Source: CAZIOQ01 sp964540975
GTDB lineage: Bacteria > Patescibacteriota > Microgenomatia > UBA12405 > UBA6130
DNA: 21,298 nt
Direction: 5' to 3'
NCBI GenBank assembly: GCA_964540975.1
Contig: CAZIOQ010000039.1
Span: 1 to 21,298, forward strand
Part shown: positions 1 to 7,631 of the stretch, one piece after another
Numbering within the stretch: the stretch's first letter is position 1
Layout of the letters: every line of letters begins with the position of its first letter
Translations under genes and position numbers: made by a program
The notes under the pieces: model-generated
What the model saw: the letters and a program-made list of their open reading frames with translations, nothing else
What the model was told of the DNA's origin: nothing
Databases searched by the model: none

Positions 1-1026
1 GCCTTAATTAGTGGTCTTTTTCTAATCGCTGATGTTTCTTTAATAGAAGCTAAAAATAATTTTAATGACCCGCTTTATTTTTTTAAAAAACAGCTTGTTT
101 GGATCTTGGTTGGAATTTTAATAATGATTATTTTTTCAAAAATTAATCTTTCTCAATTAAAAAAAATGTCTTTGCCGCTCTATATTTTTTCTCTTTTACT
201 TTTATTTTTGGTGTTTGTTCCGGGGATAGGAATAAAGATTTGGGGAGCAAGAAGATGGCTAAGTTTAGGAGGATATTCTATTCAACCATCAGAATTTACT
301 AAATTTACTCTTCTTCTTTATCTCTCCTCTCTTTTTAGCCAAGAAGAAAAAAGGACTCTTAAAAACCTACTTTTTATTGCTCTTCCTGCCTTTTTCTTAA
401 TTGTGCTTGAACCAGATTTTGGAACTGCCTCTATTATCGTTGCTCTTTGTTTAGTAATATATTTTATTTCCGGAGCAAGCATTAAAAATTTATTATCTCT
501 TTCTTTACTGACCACCATTTTAGGAATTTTTTTTATCCTTTTTTCTCCTTATCGCCGGAAAAGAATAATTGGTCTCCTTGATCCTTTTTATGATCCTTTA
601 GGAGATTCCTATCATGTTTATCAAATTGTTTTGACATTAAGTGCCGGAGGATTCTTCGGAAGAGGCATCGGTGAATCTAGACAAAAATATCAATATCTTC
701 CTCAAGTAACTACTGATTCAATAATGGCAGTCGTTGGCGAGGAGCTTGGCTTTTTGGGCCTAACTATATTTACCGGTTTATTGATATTCTTAGTTTGGCT
801 TTGTTTTAAAATTGCTAAAAGCAAAGAAAATCTATTTGCCAAATTAATTGCTGTTGGAACAGGTTCTTGGATTGCCACTCAAGGTTTAGTTAATCTTTCT
901 TCAATCGCAATTATATTACCCTTAACCGGCGTCCCTTTTCCTTTTATTTCCTATGGCGGCTCGTCACTTTTAGCTATTATGGCAGCAATTGGTTTGGTGT
1001 TAAATGTTAATAAAAATTGTAAATGA
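1..1026 (+). CDS. ftsW: FtsW-type SEDS peptidoglycan glycosyltransferase (5' end cut off)
   Basis: Integral-membrane SEDS protein that polymerises lipid II into glycan strands at the septum, normally with a class B PBP. The frame is open from the first base, so the gene begins before the window. 341 codons are visible, and the family is usually about 370-400 residues, so a few tens of residues are missing. SEDS signatures in order: RRWLSLGGYSIQPSEFTK, EPDFGTA, GRGIGESRQKYQYLPQ followed by TTDSIMAVVGEELGFLG (the Asp corresponds to the family's essential TD Asp), and the C-terminal PFISYGGSS. The LPQ..TDSIMAV.GEELG stretch is closer to FtsW than RodA. Its TGA stop overlaps the murG ATG as ATGA, indicating translational coupling. 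The place directly before murG is the classical ftsW position. Confident in family, fairly confident in FtsW versus RodA. Confidence 0.9.
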   Translation, partial: ALISGLFLIADVSLIEAKNNFNDPLYFFKKQLVWILVGILIMIIFSKINLSQLKKMSLPLYIFSLLLLFLVFVPGIGIKIWGARRWLSLGGYSIQPSEFTKFTLLLYLSSLFSQEEKRTLKNLLFIALPAFFLIVLEPDFGTASIIVALCLVIYFISGASIKNLLSLSLLTTILGIFFILFSPYRRKRIIGLLDPFYDPLGDSYHVYQIVLTLSAGGFFGRGIGESRQKYQYLPQVTTDSIMAVVGEELGFLGLTIFTGLLIFLVWLCFKIAKSKENLFAKLIAVGTGSWIATQGLVNLSSIAIILPLTGVPFPFISYGGSSLLAIMAAIGLVLNVNKNCK

Positions 1027-2150
1027 AAAAGATTGTTATCACCGGTGGTCATTCTACTCCAGCCATTGCCCTTGTTGAAGAAATCAGAAAAAATACTAAT
1101 TGGCAAATCTTTTATTTAGGTAGCAAATATTCTTCTTTAGCAGGCAAAAAAATAAAATCCTATGAATTTGAAACCCTTAAAAATTTTGAAAAAGTTAAAT
1201 TTATCCATTTGATAACTGGGAAAATTATCAGGAAAATTAGCTTAAATTCTTTAGTCAATTTCCTAAAAATAGGCCTCAGTTTTGGACATTCATTATTAAT
1301 TTTAGCTAAAATTAAACCTCAATTGATTGTTTCTTTTGGCGGCTATATCTCAACTCCGGTTATAATCGCTGGTTGGTTGTTGGGAATTCCCTCTATCACT
1401 CATGAGCAAACTATTACTGTTGGTCTCGCCACTAAAATAAATTCTTTTTTTGTTAAAAAAATTGCTCTATCTTTTCCCAACACAGAAGGCAGCTTACCTA
1501 AAGAAAAAATCATCATCACGGGCAATTTGATTCGTAAGGAAATCGAAGCTCCTTCCCAATCAAAAAGGTTATTAGCGGTAGAAAAAACCAACAAACCAAT
1601 AATTTATATCACCGGAGGCAAGACTGGCGCTGTTGCTATAAATAATCTAATCAAACAAATTGCCTTTTTGTTATTGAAAAAATATTTTCTTGTTCATCAA
1701 ACAGGACCTTTACAATATCAAGAGATTATAAATTTTCGGGAAAGACTCCCTCGTTTAATAGTAAATTCTTATCTGATTTTTGATTTTTTATCAGCTAACG
1801 AGGTAGGATGGCTCCTTAAAAAGGCTAATTTGGTCATTTCAAGGGCAGGAGCAAATACAATTTCTGAATTGCTTTTTTGGCAAAAACCAACAATTTTGAT
1901 CCCCTTACCTCAAACTTATAAAAATGAACAAGAAAAAAATGCCTTATTCCTCAAGAGTGTTGGTTTGGGGGTAATTCTTAACCAAAATAAAATTAGTCCT
2001 TCGGTATTATACCAATCCATAAAAAAAATTATTGCCACTTCTTACCGATACAAAATCAAAAATCGTCAACAGATTACTAATCTATTACAGGGTAGAAAAA
2101 ATCTTTTCCAATTAGTCCAAGAACAGCTAGAAACGCAAAATAATGTCTGA
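1023..2150 (+). CDS. murG: MurG, UDP-GlcNAc:undecaprenyl-PP-MurNAc-pentapeptide GlcNAc transferase
   Basis: GT28-family enzyme (GT-B fold) that adds GlcNAc to lipid I to give lipid II on the inner face of the membrane, supplying substrate for the neighbouring SEDS polymerases. 375 residues, normal length. N-domain: TGGHSTPA at residues 7-14, a shortened version of the GGTGGH..P loop with the first two glycines replaced by V-I but the His kept; FGGYISTP at 105-112; HEQ at 127-129. C-domain: TGGKTGA near 197-203 and the UDP-GlcNAc-binding segment SRAGANTISELL from 273, then PTILIPLP. It starts inside the ftsW stop (ATGA) and overlaps the next gene by 8 bp, so it is embedded in one operon. Identity is secure; the altered glycine loop is the one unusual point. 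Confidence 0.93.
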   Translation: MKKIVITGGHSTPAIALVEEIRKNTNWQIFYLGSKYSSLAGKKIKSYEFETLKNFEKVKFIHLITGKIIRKISLNSLVNFLKIGLSFGHSLLILAKIKPQLIVSFGGYISTPVIIAGWLLGIPSITHEQTITVGLATKINSFFVKKIALSFPNTEGSLPKEKIIITGNLIRKEIEAPSQSKRLLAVEKTNKPIIYITGGKTGAVAINNLIKQIAFLLLKKYFLVHQTGPLQYQEIINFRERLPRLIVNSYLIFDFLSANEVGWLLKKANLVISRAGANTISELLFWQKPTILIPLPQTYKNEQEKNALFLKSVGLGVILNQNKISPSVLYQSIKKIIATSYRYKIKNRQQITNLLQGRKNLFQLVQEQLETQNNV

Positions 2151-2541
2151 AATTATTAGAACTAGAAAGAAAAGAAAAACAAACTGCACAATTTTTTTTA
2201 TTATATTTATTCTTGCTCTCTTTGCTGGAGGAGCAATTTTATATTGCTGGATAGATGTTTTCCCACTTAAAAAACCTATTCCTGAAAACCAAGAAAAAAT
2301 AAACTTCCTAGTCGAACAGATTTCAAATTTAGGAATAAAGATTAAAAAAGGGCCAGAAATAAGACCTGATCAGACAGTTAAATTTTTAACTGAGGATGAT
2401 ATCAAGATAATTTTTGATTTAAATCAAGATATTAAAAAGCAAATTATTGCTTTACAAGCTATTCTCAAAAGCGCTAAAATGGAAGATAAGAAGCCTAAAT
2501 CAATCGATTTAGGCTTAACAAAATCATATGTCAAATTCTAA
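2143..2541 (+). CDS. Small bitopic membrane protein, FtsQ/DivIB-like by position and C-terminus
   Basis: 132 residues. Basic cytoplasmic N-terminus (RTRKKRKTN), one membrane segment at about 17-37, then roughly 95 extracytoplasmic residues. It occupies the ftsQ slot between murG and ftsA and overlaps both (8 bp and 14 bp). The C-terminal KSIDLGLTKSYVKF resembles the final beta-strand of FtsQ/DivIB, where IDLR..-x-VYVK is typical, and the preceding stretch (DLNQDIKKQIIALQAIL) fits the helix before it. FtsQ is usually 230-300 residues with a full POTRA plus beta domain, so most of the POTRA domain appears to be missing. If it is an FtsQ relative, its job would be scaffolding the divisome through FtsB/FtsL. 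This assignment is inference from topology, position and a short tail; it could be an unrelated division protein. Confidence 0.6.
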   Translation: MSEIIRTRKKRKTNCTIFFIIFILALFAGGAILYCWIDVFPLKKPIPENQEKINFLVEQISNLGIKIKKGPEIRPDQTVKFLTEDDIKIIFDLNQDIKKQIIALQAILKSAKMEDKKPKSIDLGLTKSYVKF

Positions 2542-3853
2542 AATTATCAGCGCCATTGATGTTGGAAGTACCAAAATTACTACTTTAATCGCTCAACACT
2601 TTTTCCAAGAAGAGAAAACTAATATCATTGGTGTTTGTACCATCCCCGCTGGCGGAATAAGAAGAGGTCAAATTGTCAATATCGAGGAAGCTACCGAAAG
2701 TATTATTGAAAGCCTTGAAGAAGCAGAAAGAATGGCAGGTTTATCTATAAATAAAGCATTAATAGGAATTACCGCTCCTCATATTTCTTCAATTAATTCT
2801 TCTGGGGTAATAGCAGTTTCAGAACCGGATAAGGAAATAACAGAAATTGATATTGAAAGAGCGATAGAATCAGCCCAAGCGATTACTCTTCCTGCGGGAA
2901 TGGAAATTATCCATGTTACCCCAAGACAATTTATTGTTGATGGACAGGAAGGGATAGTTGATCCAAAAGGAATGTCAGGAATAAGATTAGAAGTTGAAAC
3001 CAATATAATCATCGGTTCATCGCCGGCAATTAAAAATCTTAGCCGTTGTTTAAAAGAGGTCGGGATTGAGATCCAACAGCTTATTTACTCAGGATTGGCG
3101 GCGGCGGAAAGTGTTTTAAGCGAGACCGAAAAAGAATTAGGGGTAATTTTGGTAGACATTGGTGGTACGGTTACTTCAGTAACTGTTTTTCTGGAAAGTT
3201 CGCCTTGTTTTGTCAGAGTAATCCCAGTCGGTTCTAAAAATATTACTAATGATATAGCTGTTGGTTTAAGACTGCCTTTAGAAGAAGCAGAAAAATTAAA
3301 AATATTTTTAAGCAGAAAAAGCGTTTCTAATAAAAATCTAGAAAATAAATCTCCTAGGAATGATAGAAAACAAGATGAGCGAGAAGAAATTGATAAAAAT
3401 GAAATTGATCTTTTTAAAGCAGGAATAAGCAATCAAGAAGGCAAAATTATTGCTAGGGATGTGGCTATTGATGGAATTATGAAAATAAGAATAGAAGAAA
3501 TTTTTAATCTGGTAAAAGATGAGATTAAAGAATCCGGTTTCGGTGGAGCAACACCAGCAGGCATTGTAATTACCGGAGGTGGAGCAGAACTATCAGGAAT
3601 CGAGAAAATCTGTCAAAGGATAATTGGCTTACCAGTAAGAATTGGCCAACCTAAAGAAATGATGGGATTAGTTGACGAAATTATGTCTCCTGCATATAGT
3701 TCTTCCCTTGGACTGATTGAATATGCAATCAAAAACAAAATTGAAAGTGGTCAACAATCTTATTTCAAGAATACTTTTTCCTCAGTTAAAAAAATTAAGT
3801 TTAGGGTTCTTTTTCAAAAAATTACTGAAATAGTAAAATCTCTCCTGCCATAA
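2528..3853 (+). CDS. ftsA: FtsA, actin-like membrane tether for FtsZ
   Basis: Actin-fold ATPase that anchors FtsZ filaments to the membrane and recruits later divisome proteins. 441 residues. Phosphate-1 motif IDVGSTK at 10-16; 1C domain around 80-165 (IGITAPHISSINSSG and AIESAQAITLPAGMEIIHV); phosphate-2 VDIGGTVTSVTVF at 209-221; adenosine motif VITGGGAELSG at 347-357. The C-terminal 24 residues (from about 418) form a basic, amphipathic stretch consistent with the membrane-targeting helix. A roughly 50-residue highly charged segment (about 262-310) lengthens the region after LPLEEAEKLK. It overlaps the upstream gene by 14 bp and lies 20 bp before ftsZ, the usual ftsA-ftsZ arrangement. Secure. 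Confidence 0.95.
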   Translation: MSNSKIISAIDVGSTKITTLIAQHFFQEEKTNIIGVCTIPAGGIRRGQIVNIEEATESIIESLEEAERMAGLSINKALIGITAPHISSINSSGVIAVSEPDKEITEIDIERAIESAQAITLPAGMEIIHVTPRQFIVDGQEGIVDPKGMSGIRLEVETNIIIGSSPAIKNLSRCLKEVGIEIQQLIYSGLAAAESVLSETEKELGVILVDIGGTVTSVTVFLESSPCFVRVIPVGSKNITNDIAVGLRLPLEEAEKLKIFLSRKSVSNKNLENKSPRNDRKQDEREEIDKNEIDLFKAGISNQEGKIIARDVAIDGIMKIRIEEIFNLVKDEIKESGFGGATPAGIVITGGGAELSGIEKICQRIIGLPVRIGQPKEMMGLVDEIMSPAYSSSLGLIEYAIKNKIESGQQSYFKNTFSSVKKIKFRVLFQKITEIVKSLLP

Positions 3854-3859
3854 TTCTGA

Positions 3860-3865
3860 TATAAT
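3860..3865 (+). promoter_or_regulatory. Extended -10 promoter for ftsZ (predicted leaderless)
   Basis: TATAAT preceded by TG one base upstream (TGATATAAT from 3857), an extended -10. No good -35 hexamer is visible 16-18 bp upstream, which extended -10 promoters tolerate. The hexamer ends 8 nt before the ftsZ ATG, so transcription would begin at or within about two bases of the start codon. There is no Shine-Dalgarno site between it and the ATG. ftsZ may therefore have its own leaderless transcript in addition to operon read-through. Confidence 0.6.
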
Positions 3866-3873
3866 TAAAAGAA

Positions 3874-5055
3874 ATGGGATTAGTTCAACCACTACCAGCT
3901 CAAGTAGCAAAGATTAAAGTTGTTGGCATTGGTGGAGCGGGAACAAATGCAATTAATCATATGTCTCAAGAAGACAATATCCAAGGTGTTGATTTTGTTG
4001 CCATCAATACTGATGCTCAATCTCTTCTTGTTTCCCAAGCAAAAATCAAAATCCAAATCGGAGAAAAATTAACTAAAGGTCTTGGATCGGGTGGTAATCC
4101 AGAAATAGGCCAAAAAGCAGCAGAGGAATCGAAAGAAAAAATTAAAAAAGTCTTAGAAGGAGCCGATATGGTATTTATCGCCACCGGAGCAGGCGGAGGA
4201 ACAGGTACCGGCGCCTCACCAATAATAGCAGAAATAGCTAAAAATGAGCTTAAGGCATTAACAGTAGCAGTAGTCACCAAACCTTTTCTCTTTGAAGGAA
4301 CAAAAAGGATGGTTATTGCCGAAGAAGGAATTGAGAATCTGAAACAAACAACTGACACATTAATTACCATTCCCAATCAAAAATTACTCGAAATGACCAA
4401 TAAAGAATTAACTTTTCTTGAAGCATTTAAGACTGTTGATTCAGTTCTATCCCGGGCAGTTAAGGGGATTGCTGAGATTATTACTACTCCAGGCTTAATT
4501 AACCTCGATTTTGCTGATATTAAAGCGATTATGCAAAATGCCGGCAGTGCTTTAATGGGCATTGGTTTTGGTTCTGGAGAAAACCGAGTTCAAGAAGCAG
4601 TCCAAGAAGCAATCAATTCGCCTCTTTTAGATCTTTCAATAAAAGGTGCCAGAGGAATTTTATTTAATATTACCGGAGGCAATGATCTTTCTATGACTGA
4701 AGTTAAACAGATTGCTGAGTTAATCTCTCAAAATGCTGGCGGTGATGCCAATATCATTTTTGGGGCAAATATTGATGATTCATTTAAAGATCAGGTTAAA
4801 ATTACCTTAATTGCTACTGGATTTGATGACCAAAAATTAACACTTGCTGGTCTGATGAAAAGCAAGCCTTTAGAAAAAGTGATTTTTGATCCAAAAGAAG
4901 CAACCAAAAAACAAATCCTTAAAATCAAACAACCAATCAAAGGGAAAAAAGAAGATCTTTTTAAGTCCATTCCAATAGATAAAGATGATTTGCCAGAGGG
5001 GGTAGAGATTGAAGATCAATTTGATATCCCTGCCTTCTTAAGAAGAAATCAATGA
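3874..5055 (+). CDS. ftsZ: FtsZ, tubulin-like division GTPase
   Basis: Forms the cytokinetic ring at midcell. 393 residues, normal length. GGAGTNAI at 20-27, the tubulin signature GAGGGTGTG at 105-113, and the T7 catalytic loop NLDFADI at 210-216 with both acidic residues that complete the GTPase site of the next subunit. A linker of about 65 residues leads to the C-terminal peptide DIPAFLRR at 384-391, the conserved site bound by FtsA, so the partner encoded just upstream has its docking motif. The ATG at 3874 is chosen because it directly follows the extended -10 and the following residues align with normal FtsZ N-termini. The TGA stop overlaps a possible small ORF start (ATGA at 5052). Secure. 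Confidence 0.97.
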   Translation: MGLVQPLPAQVAKIKVVGIGGAGTNAINHMSQEDNIQGVDFVAINTDAQSLLVSQAKIKIQIGEKLTKGLGSGGNPEIGQKAAEESKEKIKKVLEGADMVFIATGAGGGTGTGASPIIAEIAKNELKALTVAVVTKPFLFEGTKRMVIAEEGIENLKQTTDTLITIPNQKLLEMTNKELTFLEAFKTVDSVLSRAVKGIAEIITTPGLINLDFADIKAIMQNAGSALMGIGFGSGENRVQEAVQEAINSPLLDLSIKGARGILFNITGGNDLSMTEVKQIAELISQNAGGDANIIFGANIDDSFKDQVKITLIATGFDDQKLTLAGLMKSKPLEKVIFDPKEATKKQILKIKQPIKGKKEDLFKSIPIDKDDLPEGVEIEDQFDIPAFLRRNQ

Positions 5056-5213
5056 TCTCTGTTTTTAAGGGAATAAAAGCAAGGATCGGCGGGGTTATTC
5101 TGAGGCGCAAAATAAAATTCCAGCAAATACTAATTAAATTAAGCTATAAACTAGTTAAAAAATGGTTTTGCAATTCTTTTCAAGAGAAGAAAGGTTTATT
5201 TTTATCATTTTAA
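5052..5213 (+). CDS. Possible small basic protein, 53 residues, between ftsZ and rodA
   Basis: An ATG overlapping the ftsZ stop as ATGA opens a 53-codon frame ending in TAA at 5211-5213. It fills the only notable gap in the division cluster, begins MISVFKGIKARIGGVILRRK, is rich in Lys/Arg (predicted strongly basic, amphipathic) and has no family I recognise. Against it: the last 50 bp overlap the start of the RodA-like gene in another frame, there is no clear Shine-Dalgarno site, and short chance frames are common in AT-rich DNA. In favour: ATGA coupling is used elsewhere in this cluster (ftsW/murG) and the gap would otherwise be an unusually long 106 bp. Low confidence. Confidence 0.25.
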   Translation: MISVFKGIKARIGGVILRRKIKFQQILIKLSYKLVKKWFCNSFQEKKGLFLSF

Positions 5214-6211
5214 TTATTATTTTTGGGCTTGATATCTTTTTGCTTTCTAAAATTTATCCCAGTGGTTTTTCTAAACAAATTTTGAGCTATTTTTTAGGTA
5301 TAATCTTACTTTTATCGATAAAACTTTTAAGATTTAGGCTAGAAGATTTTAGAAAAATCGACTGGTTAATTTATTTAGGAGTTATCATCCTTCTTATCTT
5401 ACCAGTAATATTTTCAAATCCTATTAGAGGTTCATCACGATGGTTAGTCATAGGTAATTTTTCAATTCAGACTTCTGAATTAACAAAACCTTTTTATATT
5501 TTCGCGGTTACTTCACTTTGTTTAAAATGGAAAGAGAATTTCCGCAGTCATTTTTTTTACTCCTTGTTATTAGTTTTTATTCCTTTTGGATTAATTTTGA
5601 TTCAACCAGATCTTGGGAGTGCCTTGTTATTTTTTGTCACTGCTAGCTTAATCATTTTTCTTTCTTCTCCCAGAAAATATTTAACTGGGATTATTTTCCT
5701 TGCAATTAGTTTTATAGGAATAATTTTTGGTTCTTTGTTCTTACCTACTTACCAAAAACAAAGAATTACTTCTTTTCTTAATCCAGAGAAAGATCCTTTA
5801 GGCACGGGTTACAATCTAATTCAATCTAAGATTGCCATTGGTTCTGGTAGATGGTTAGGTAAAGGATTTGGAATAGGAGAACAAACACGACTAAAATTTT
5901 TACCAGAAAAACATACGGATTTTATTTTTTCTTCCTTTGCTGAAGCATCAGGATTTGTGGGAGTTAGTGTCTTACTCCTTGCTTATTTGCTTTTATTTGT
6001 TCTGATTCGGAAAAAAATTAATAAAGCTGAAAATGAGTTTAATTTTATTCTTAAAATAGTCTTATTTTTTCAACTTTGGCTCCAAACGACTGTTAATCTT
6101 TCAATGAATCTTGGCATTCTTCCTATTACAGGTCTACCTCTACCTTTTTTTTCTTATGGCGGATCGTCTTTAGCTACTAGCTTTATTATCCTTGCTTTTT
6201 TATTAAAATAA
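5162..6211 (+). CDS. rodA: RodA-type SEDS peptidoglycan polymerase
   Basis: Second SEDS glycosyltransferase of the window, 349 residues with about ten hydrophobic segments. SEDS motifs: RGSSRWLVIGNFSIQTSELTKP, QPDLGSALLFF, GKGFGIGEQTRLKFLPEKHTDFIFS (contains the essential TD Asp) and PFFSYGGSSL. QPDLG and the G.QTRLKFLPE.HTDFIFS form are typical of RodA, the elongation paralogue, rather than FtsW. The usual EE after the TDFIF segment is replaced by AEASGFVG. Its position after ftsZ is unusual for rodA, which more often sits with mreBCD or pbp2, neither of which is here. It may be the elongation polymerase or a second division-linked one. Confidence 0.88.
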   Translation: MVLQFFSREERFIFIILIIIFGLDIFLLSKIYPSGFSKQILSYFLGIILLLSIKLLRFRLEDFRKIDWLIYLGVIILLILPVIFSNPIRGSSRWLVIGNFSIQTSELTKPFYIFAVTSLCLKWKENFRSHFFYSLLLVFIPFGLILIQPDLGSALLFFVTASLIIFLSSPRKYLTGIIFLAISFIGIIFGSLFLPTYQKQRITSFLNPEKDPLGTGYNLIQSKIAIGSGRWLGKGFGIGEQTRLKFLPEKHTDFIFSSFAEASGFVGVSVLLLAYLLLFVLIRKKINKAENEFNFILKIVLFFQLWLQTTVNLSMNLGILPITGLPLPFFSYGGSSLATSFIILAFLLK

Positions 6212-6221
6212 TTGCTATAAT
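6192..6221 (+). promoter_or_regulatory. Promoter for rplU-rpmA(-parB), predicted leaderless
   Basis: TTGCTT at 6192-6197 and TATAAT at 6216-6221, separated by 18 bp, overlapping the end of the rodA-like gene. The -10 ends 8 nt before the rplU ATG and there is no Shine-Dalgarno site, so the transcript would start at or next to the start codon. Confidence 0.6.
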
Positions 6222-6229
6222 CACTTGTT

Positions 6230-6559
6230 ATGAAAACAGCGATAATTAATCTTAAAGGAAATCAATATCTAGTAAAAGAAAATCAGGAGATCTTAACTAA
6301 TTTTCTGAATAAAAAGCCCGGTGAGAAGATTGCCCCGGAAAAAATTTTGGCAATTTACGAAAATGAAAAGATCATTGCTTCTCCTCAAAGTCTTAGAAAA
6401 TATGCAGTGGAATTAGAAGTCTTAGGTCCCCAGAAAGGTAAAAAACTTAAGGTATTTAAATATAAGGCTAAATCAAGATATAGAAAAAGGAAAGGATCAA
6501 AAACTATTTTTACCAAATTAAAGATTAAGCGAATATATTTAAAAAATGGCAAAAGCTAA
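6230..6559 (+). CDS. rplU: 50S ribosomal protein L21
   Basis: Large-subunit protein that binds 23S rRNA. 109 residues, usual length. The N-terminus follows the L21 pattern (AIINLKGNQYLVKENQEI for the family's AIIKTGGKQYKVEEGD), and the basic C-terminal half KKLKVFKYKAKSRYRKRKG then FTKLKIKRI matches the L21 signature. The family's GGKQY is GNQY here. It overlaps rpmA by 14 bp, the near-universal rplU-rpmA pair. A promoter lies directly upstream. Secure. Confidence 0.95.
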   Translation: MKTAIINLKGNQYLVKENQEILTNFLNKKPGEKIAPEKILAIYENEKIIASPQSLRKYAVELEVLGPQKGKKLKVFKYKAKSRYRKRKGSKTIFTKLKIKRIYLKNGKS

Positions 6560-6791
6560 AGCAACTGGCAAAGCCAATCAAAAAGGAAATCGACCTGGAA
6601 AAAGAAGAGGGGTTAAAATTTTTGGGGGCGAGTTAGTCTCGCCGGGACGCATCATTGTAAGACAAGTAGGCAGTAAATTTTTATCTGGGCCAGGGACAAA
6701 AACAGGAAGAGATTTTACTATTTTTGCTCTAAAACACGGAAGGGTGGTTTTTAAACAAAAACAAGGAAAAAAAATAATCATGGTAATGTAA
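6546..6791 (+). CDS. rpmA: 50S ribosomal protein L27
   Basis: Large-subunit protein whose N-terminal tail reaches the peptidyl-transferase centre. 81 residues. Family pattern is clear: NRPGKRRGVKIFGGELVSPGRIIVRQ-GSKFLSGPG then GRDFTIFALKHGRVVF. The N-terminus starts directly with MAKAKATGK, so there is no cleavable extension of the Firmicutes type processed by Prp. The start codon lies within rplU (14 bp overlap) and only one base separates its stop from parB, so all three are probably co-transcribed. Secure. Confidence 0.95.
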   Translation: MAKAKATGKANQKGNRPGKRRGVKIFGGELVSPGRIIVRQVGSKFLSGPGTKTGRDFTIFALKHGRVVFKQKQGKKIIMVM

Positions 6792-6792
6792 A

Positions 6793-7626
6793 ATGCCAGA
6801 AAAAAACGTTGTTCAAATAGCGGTTGATATTCTTCAGCCTAATCCGCTCCAACCAAGGGGTGAAATTGATGAAAAATCGCTTGAAGGATTAAAAAACTCC
6901 ATTAAAATTCACGGGATCATTGAACCATTGATAATCGCCAAAACTCCAGCAGGCTATCAAATAATTGCTGGCGAAAGAAGATGGCGAGCAGCTAAACTCT
7001 TGGGAATCCAAACAGTGCCTGCAATTATTTACGAGACTTCTCCCAGACAGATGCTAGAAATGGCAATTATTGAAAATTTGCAAAGAAAAAATTTAAATCC
7101 AATTGATCGAGCTAAAGCTTTCCAAAGACTCAGGGATGAATTTAAATTGTCAATTAAGGAAATTTCCAAAAGAATAGGTAAAAGTGCCCCTTACGTGGTC
7201 AATAGTATTAGGCTACTCGCTTTACCAGATGCTCTTAAAGACGGACTTTTAAGTGGTCTTATCAGTGAAGGCCATGCAAGAGCTTTAGCCGGTATTGATA
7301 ATACTCGTCTAATTATTGAGGCCTATAAAGAGGTTTTAAAAGAGAAGGCCTCTGTGAGGAAAACAGAAGAAATTGCAAGAAAATATAAAGAAGAAATTAA
7401 GAAAGAAGCTGGAGAAGAAAATAAAGATCAAGGAATGGATAAAGATCAGCTTGAATCACTTGGTCAAGAAATAGAAAAAATTTTTAATATTCCATCCTTA
7501 AATGTCAAAATTCACCAATCAAAAGTAATGACCCGAATTGAATTCCGAATCCGAGGCAACCAAGAAAAGGGGATTAATCTTATTGAAAAACTAAAAAATA
7601 AAATTTTTGACAGTAAAGATAAATAA
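6793..7626 (+). CDS. parB: ParB/Spo0J-family chromosome partitioning protein without ParA-contact N-terminus
   Basis: ParB CTPase/DNA clamp protein, 277 residues. N-domain: ILQPNPLQPRGEID, HGIIEPLIIA, and the CTP-binding GERRWRAAKLLG near 56-67; ENLQRKNLNPIDRA follows. A helix-turn-helix lies in KEISKRIGKSAPYVVNSIRLL, followed by ISEGHARALAG. The C-terminal 60 residues fit the dimerisation domain. The protein starts only about 8 residues before the ParB fold, so the usual leading segment with an LGxGLxxL-type motif, which stimulates ParA, is absent. No parA is adjacent or in the window. It sits 1 bp after rpmA and converges on lepB with a 5 bp gap. It could act on chromosome organisation or SMC loading without ParA, or ParA may lie elsewhere. 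Confidence 0.92.
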   Translation: MPEKNVVQIAVDILQPNPLQPRGEIDEKSLEGLKNSIKIHGIIEPLIIAKTPAGYQIIAGERRWRAAKLLGIQTVPAIIYETSPRQMLEMAIIENLQRKNLNPIDRAKAFQRLRDEFKLSIKEISKRIGKSAPYVVNSIRLLALPDALKDGLLSGLISEGHARALAGIDNTRLIIEAYKEVLKEKASVRKTEEIARKYKEEIKKEAGEENKDQGMDKDQLESLGQEIEKIFNIPSLNVKIHQSKVMTRIEFRIRGNQEKGINLIEKLKNKIFDSKDK

Positions 7627-7631
7627 AACAA

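Noticed and set aside
6793..7626. parS sites near parB
   Set aside because: No sequence resembling TGTTTCACGTGAAACA was seen in or around the gene; a few-mismatch scan by computer was not possible.
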